Below, piece by piece: positions 37,741 through 39,580 of a stretch of DNA of 39,580 bases; position 1 is the first letter of the stretch, and each line of letters begins with the position of its first letter. The DNA is from Halogeometricum pallidum JCM 14848 (GTDB lineage: Archaea > Halobacteriota > Halobacteria > Halobacteriales > Haloferacaceae), in contig NZ_AOIV01000036.1 of assembly GCF_000337095.1 (NCBI RefSeq), positions 73,615 to 113,194 on the forward strand, read 5' to 3'. The notes below the pieces were generated by a model. The model saw only the letters and a program-made list of their open reading frames with translations, did not search any database and had not been told where the DNA came from. The translations under genes were made by a program, and so were the position numbers.

Positions 37741-39580
37741 CGTCCTCCCCCTCCATCGCTCCGCCATCGGGTTTCGCAGAGGCGGGTTCGGCTTCTTTCG
37801 ACTGTCCGTTCGTGGCCTGCTGTTCCAGCTCCTCACGGAACTGCTGTACGTCCGTGTCGACTGCTTCCTCGCCAGCACCGGGGAGTGAGGACCGCACCTG
37901 CTCGGTCGGGTCGAAGTCGATGACTTGCTTCTCCTTGGGCATTGCCTCGACCTTGATGCCGCGCCACTCGCCGTCGACGCCGACGAGCGCCTCGGAGAAA
38001 CCTGCGTCCTCGTTCCCGGGGACTGCGTCCTGCACGTAGCGCATCTGGGCGTAATTCAGGCCGAACTCGTCGGCCCACTGGTCGTCCATCCCGTCTAGGC
38101 GATGGAACTGCTTGACCGCACACTGATCGAGGATGGCTTCGGATTCGGCGTGCTCGAAGAACTCGTCGACGGTCTGCGTGACGAGACGAATCGAGAGGTC
38201 GTGGTGGCGGTGATGGCGGAATACTGTCTCGAGGAACGCCAGACTCGCGGCGTCTTGCATGATGTACCGGGCCTCGTCGATGACGAACACGACCTCCTTG
38301 TCCGTCTCTTTCGCCCGCTCGTACACGAGCGAGATGAGCAACTGCATCGTCAGCGCCGTACTGCTGTCGACGCTGCCCTCCTGTTGTGCAAGGTCGAGGT
38401 AGATGACCTTCTCGTCACGGATGTCGAACTCCGAGGGCTTCCCGAGATTAGCGTGGCGACCCTCTTCCTCGAAGGGGCGGAGCTGGTCGAGAAGCCACGT
38501 TGCGTCTTCGCGGATCTTCCCGGCCTCCTCGTCGGACCGAACCACGAACGACTCGGGGTCGTCGACCATGTCCTCGAAGACGTCCATCATGTCTCGGATG
38601 GTCGGGCTGGGGTTGCTGTGCGTCGAGATATCGTCGGTGATGTCGTTGCGCTTGTAGGCGCGCTTGAGGCCGAGTTCGAGCGTCGTCCGGCGGTCACCGA
38701 GTGAGATACCACGCAGTGCGAAGAAGTTCGTCAGGAAGCTCATTGCGTCGTCGAGCTTCTCGTTGAATGGGCTCGCGTCCTCACCCATCGCACGCTGTAC
38801 GTGGTCGGGTGTCTGGCGGATCTCCAGAGGATTCAGACCGAGCGTCCCACCGACGGTGATACGTTTCGCACCGAGTGCTTCGGAGACGCCCGCCCAGTTG
38901 TTGAGCGGTTCGAGGATGATGCCGATGCGGTCCTTGCTCTGTTCGATCGAGCGAATGAAGTTCTGTTTCGAACCGAACGATTTCCCGGAGCCAGTATCAC
39001 CGACGGTGAACATTGCGTACCCGCTGTCACGGGCGAACGGATCGATGACGACGGGACTCTGGTTGTCCTTGTGGATACCGAACTCGACACCGCCTTCCTC
39101 GAGAATCGTCGCGTTATGCGGTGAGGAGAGGAGTGCACCGATAGCACCACCAAGGGCGATAGACTCGCGGCCAAACTTGTTGTCTCCAATCGGGGCAGCC
39201 GACTGGAGCGCGAGGTCCTGCCGGCAAATCGCGGTCTTCGGCGTTAGGTTCGCCGGGTCGTCGCGGAGCGCGCTCTTGACCTTCTGGATGGAGTCTCGGA
39301 GGTCATCTTTGTTGTCGTCACGAACCGTGATGAACATCCCTTGGTCGAAGACGTTCGCACCGCTCTCGACGGCCTTGTAGGTCGCAGCCGCTTCGTTCGC
39401 TCGCTCTTGGAGGTACGCACTGCGGACGCTCTGTTCGAGGTCGGCATCGACTTGGAGATCGTCAGCGATGTCCTGTAGTTCGTTCCGTGCCCGCTGCTGG
39501 TTCTTGGGTGTGATGTGTGCTGTAAGGTCGAACTCAACGTCGGTCAACTCGAAGAGGTCGCTCAGATAGCCGTCGTTCGG
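37733..39580 (-). CDS. VirB4/TraC-like conjugation ATPase, N-terminus cut by window edge
   Basis: The frame stays open past the TTG at 39547 to the right edge (SDLFELTDVEFDL), so the true start is outside. Over 600 residues are visible. They contain Walker A TVGDTGSGKSFGSKQN (about 182-197, counting from 39547), a region VGGTLGLNPLEI typical of VirB4, Walker B KEVVFVIDEARYIM and ETVFRHHRHHDLSIRLVTQT. The C-terminal tail is acidic and low-complexity. VirB4-class ATPases energise type IV secretion and conjugative pili. It heads the visible part of an overlapping operon with TraD-like, PriS-like and PriL-like genes. Confidence 0.88.
   Translation of the reverse strand, partial: PNDGYLSDLFELTDVEFDLTAHITPKNQQRARNELQDIADDLQVDADLEQSVRSAYLQERANEAAATYKAVESGANVFDQGMFITVRDDNKDDLRDSIQKVKSALRDDPANLTPKTAICRQDLALQSAAPIGDNKFGRESIALGGAIGALLSSPHNATILEEGGVEFGIHKDNQSPVVIDPFARDSGYAMFTVGDTGSGKSFGSKQNFIRSIEQSKDRIGIILEPLNNWAGVSEALGAKRITVGGTLGLNPLEIRQTPDHVQRAMGEDASPFNEKLDDAMSFLTNFFALRGISLGDRRTTLELGLKRAYKRNDITDDISTHSNPSPTIRDMMDVFEDMVDDPESFVVRSDEEAGKIREDATWLLDQLRPFEEEGRHANLGKPSEFDIRDEKVIYLDLAQQEGSVDSSTALTMQLLISLVYERAKETDKEVVFVIDEARYIMQDAASLAFLETVFRHHRHHDLSIRLVTQTVDEFFEHAESEAILDQCAVKQFHRLDGMDDQWADEFGLNYAQMRYVQDAVPGNEDAGFSEALVGVDGEWRGIKVEAMPKEKQVIDFDPTEQVRSSLPGAGEEAVDTDVQQFREELEQQATNGQSKEAEPASAKPDGGAMEGEDDA

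Overview
The window looks like part of a haloarchaeal (class Halobacteria) megaplasmid, conjugative plasmid or large integrated element. Evidence: GC-rich DNA with strongly acidic proteins, an archaeal TFB, RPA and archaeal-type primase subunits, Tat lipoproteins, an ISH4/IS1595-type insertion sequence, A/T-rich TATA-like promoters just ahead of start codons, and VirB4/TraD-type conjugation ATPases. No rRNA, tRNA or CRISPR array was seen. All identifications come from reading the sequence; nothing was searched.

Layout. 1-1750: the 3'-truncated gene of an Mre11/SbcD-like phosphoesterase, divergent from an ADP-ribosylglycohydrolase. 1818-14211 (minus strand): a long run of accessory genes, namely a SWIM zinc-finger protein, an ArdC/IrrE-like protein, a DUF6610-like protein, a Mom/GNAT-like protein, two DUF6166 proteins, several zinc-ribbon and orphan families, and a TFB. 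An ISH4-like element (11198-12243, 8-bp target duplication) interrupts it. 14411-17215: a UspA protein and a fluoride-response block with two fluoride riboswitches, two CrcB/FluC genes, a small membrane protein and a family II pyrophosphatase. 17433-25444: RPA, two PQQ-propeller Tat lipoproteins, a Tat-exported orphan, two membrane/regulator genes, and a lone TnpB in a small operon. 25844-27576: an HTH regulator plus nucleotidyltransferase pair. 27628-29733: a 2.1-kb non-autonomous IS6-type element with its own 8-bp target duplication, carrying two cargo genes. 29768-30933: a second small block of the accessory type. 31536-39580 (minus strand): an overlapping operon of VirB4-like ATPase (cut by the window end), TraD/HerA-like ATPase, PriS-like primase and PriL-like protein, a conjugation plus primer-synthesis module.

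The most unusual signal is non-coding. At least 16 minus-strand genes or operons are preceded, 30-80 bp before their start codon, by the same composite element: a T-rich tract (typically GTTTTTC) followed by a short GC hairpin. Its loop is usually purine-rich with AGGGGTG-like sequence, while the stem differs from site to site yet stays complementary. Three of these elements (at about 5.3, 12.3 and 30.5 kb) are also preceded by a long inverted repeat, TTAACCAAC-N22-24-GTTGGTTAA. The ISH4-like element has inserted exactly at the edge of one of these. The same hairpin also stands in front of the TFB and of the TnpB operon, so these scattered genes may form one co-regulated plasmid regulon.
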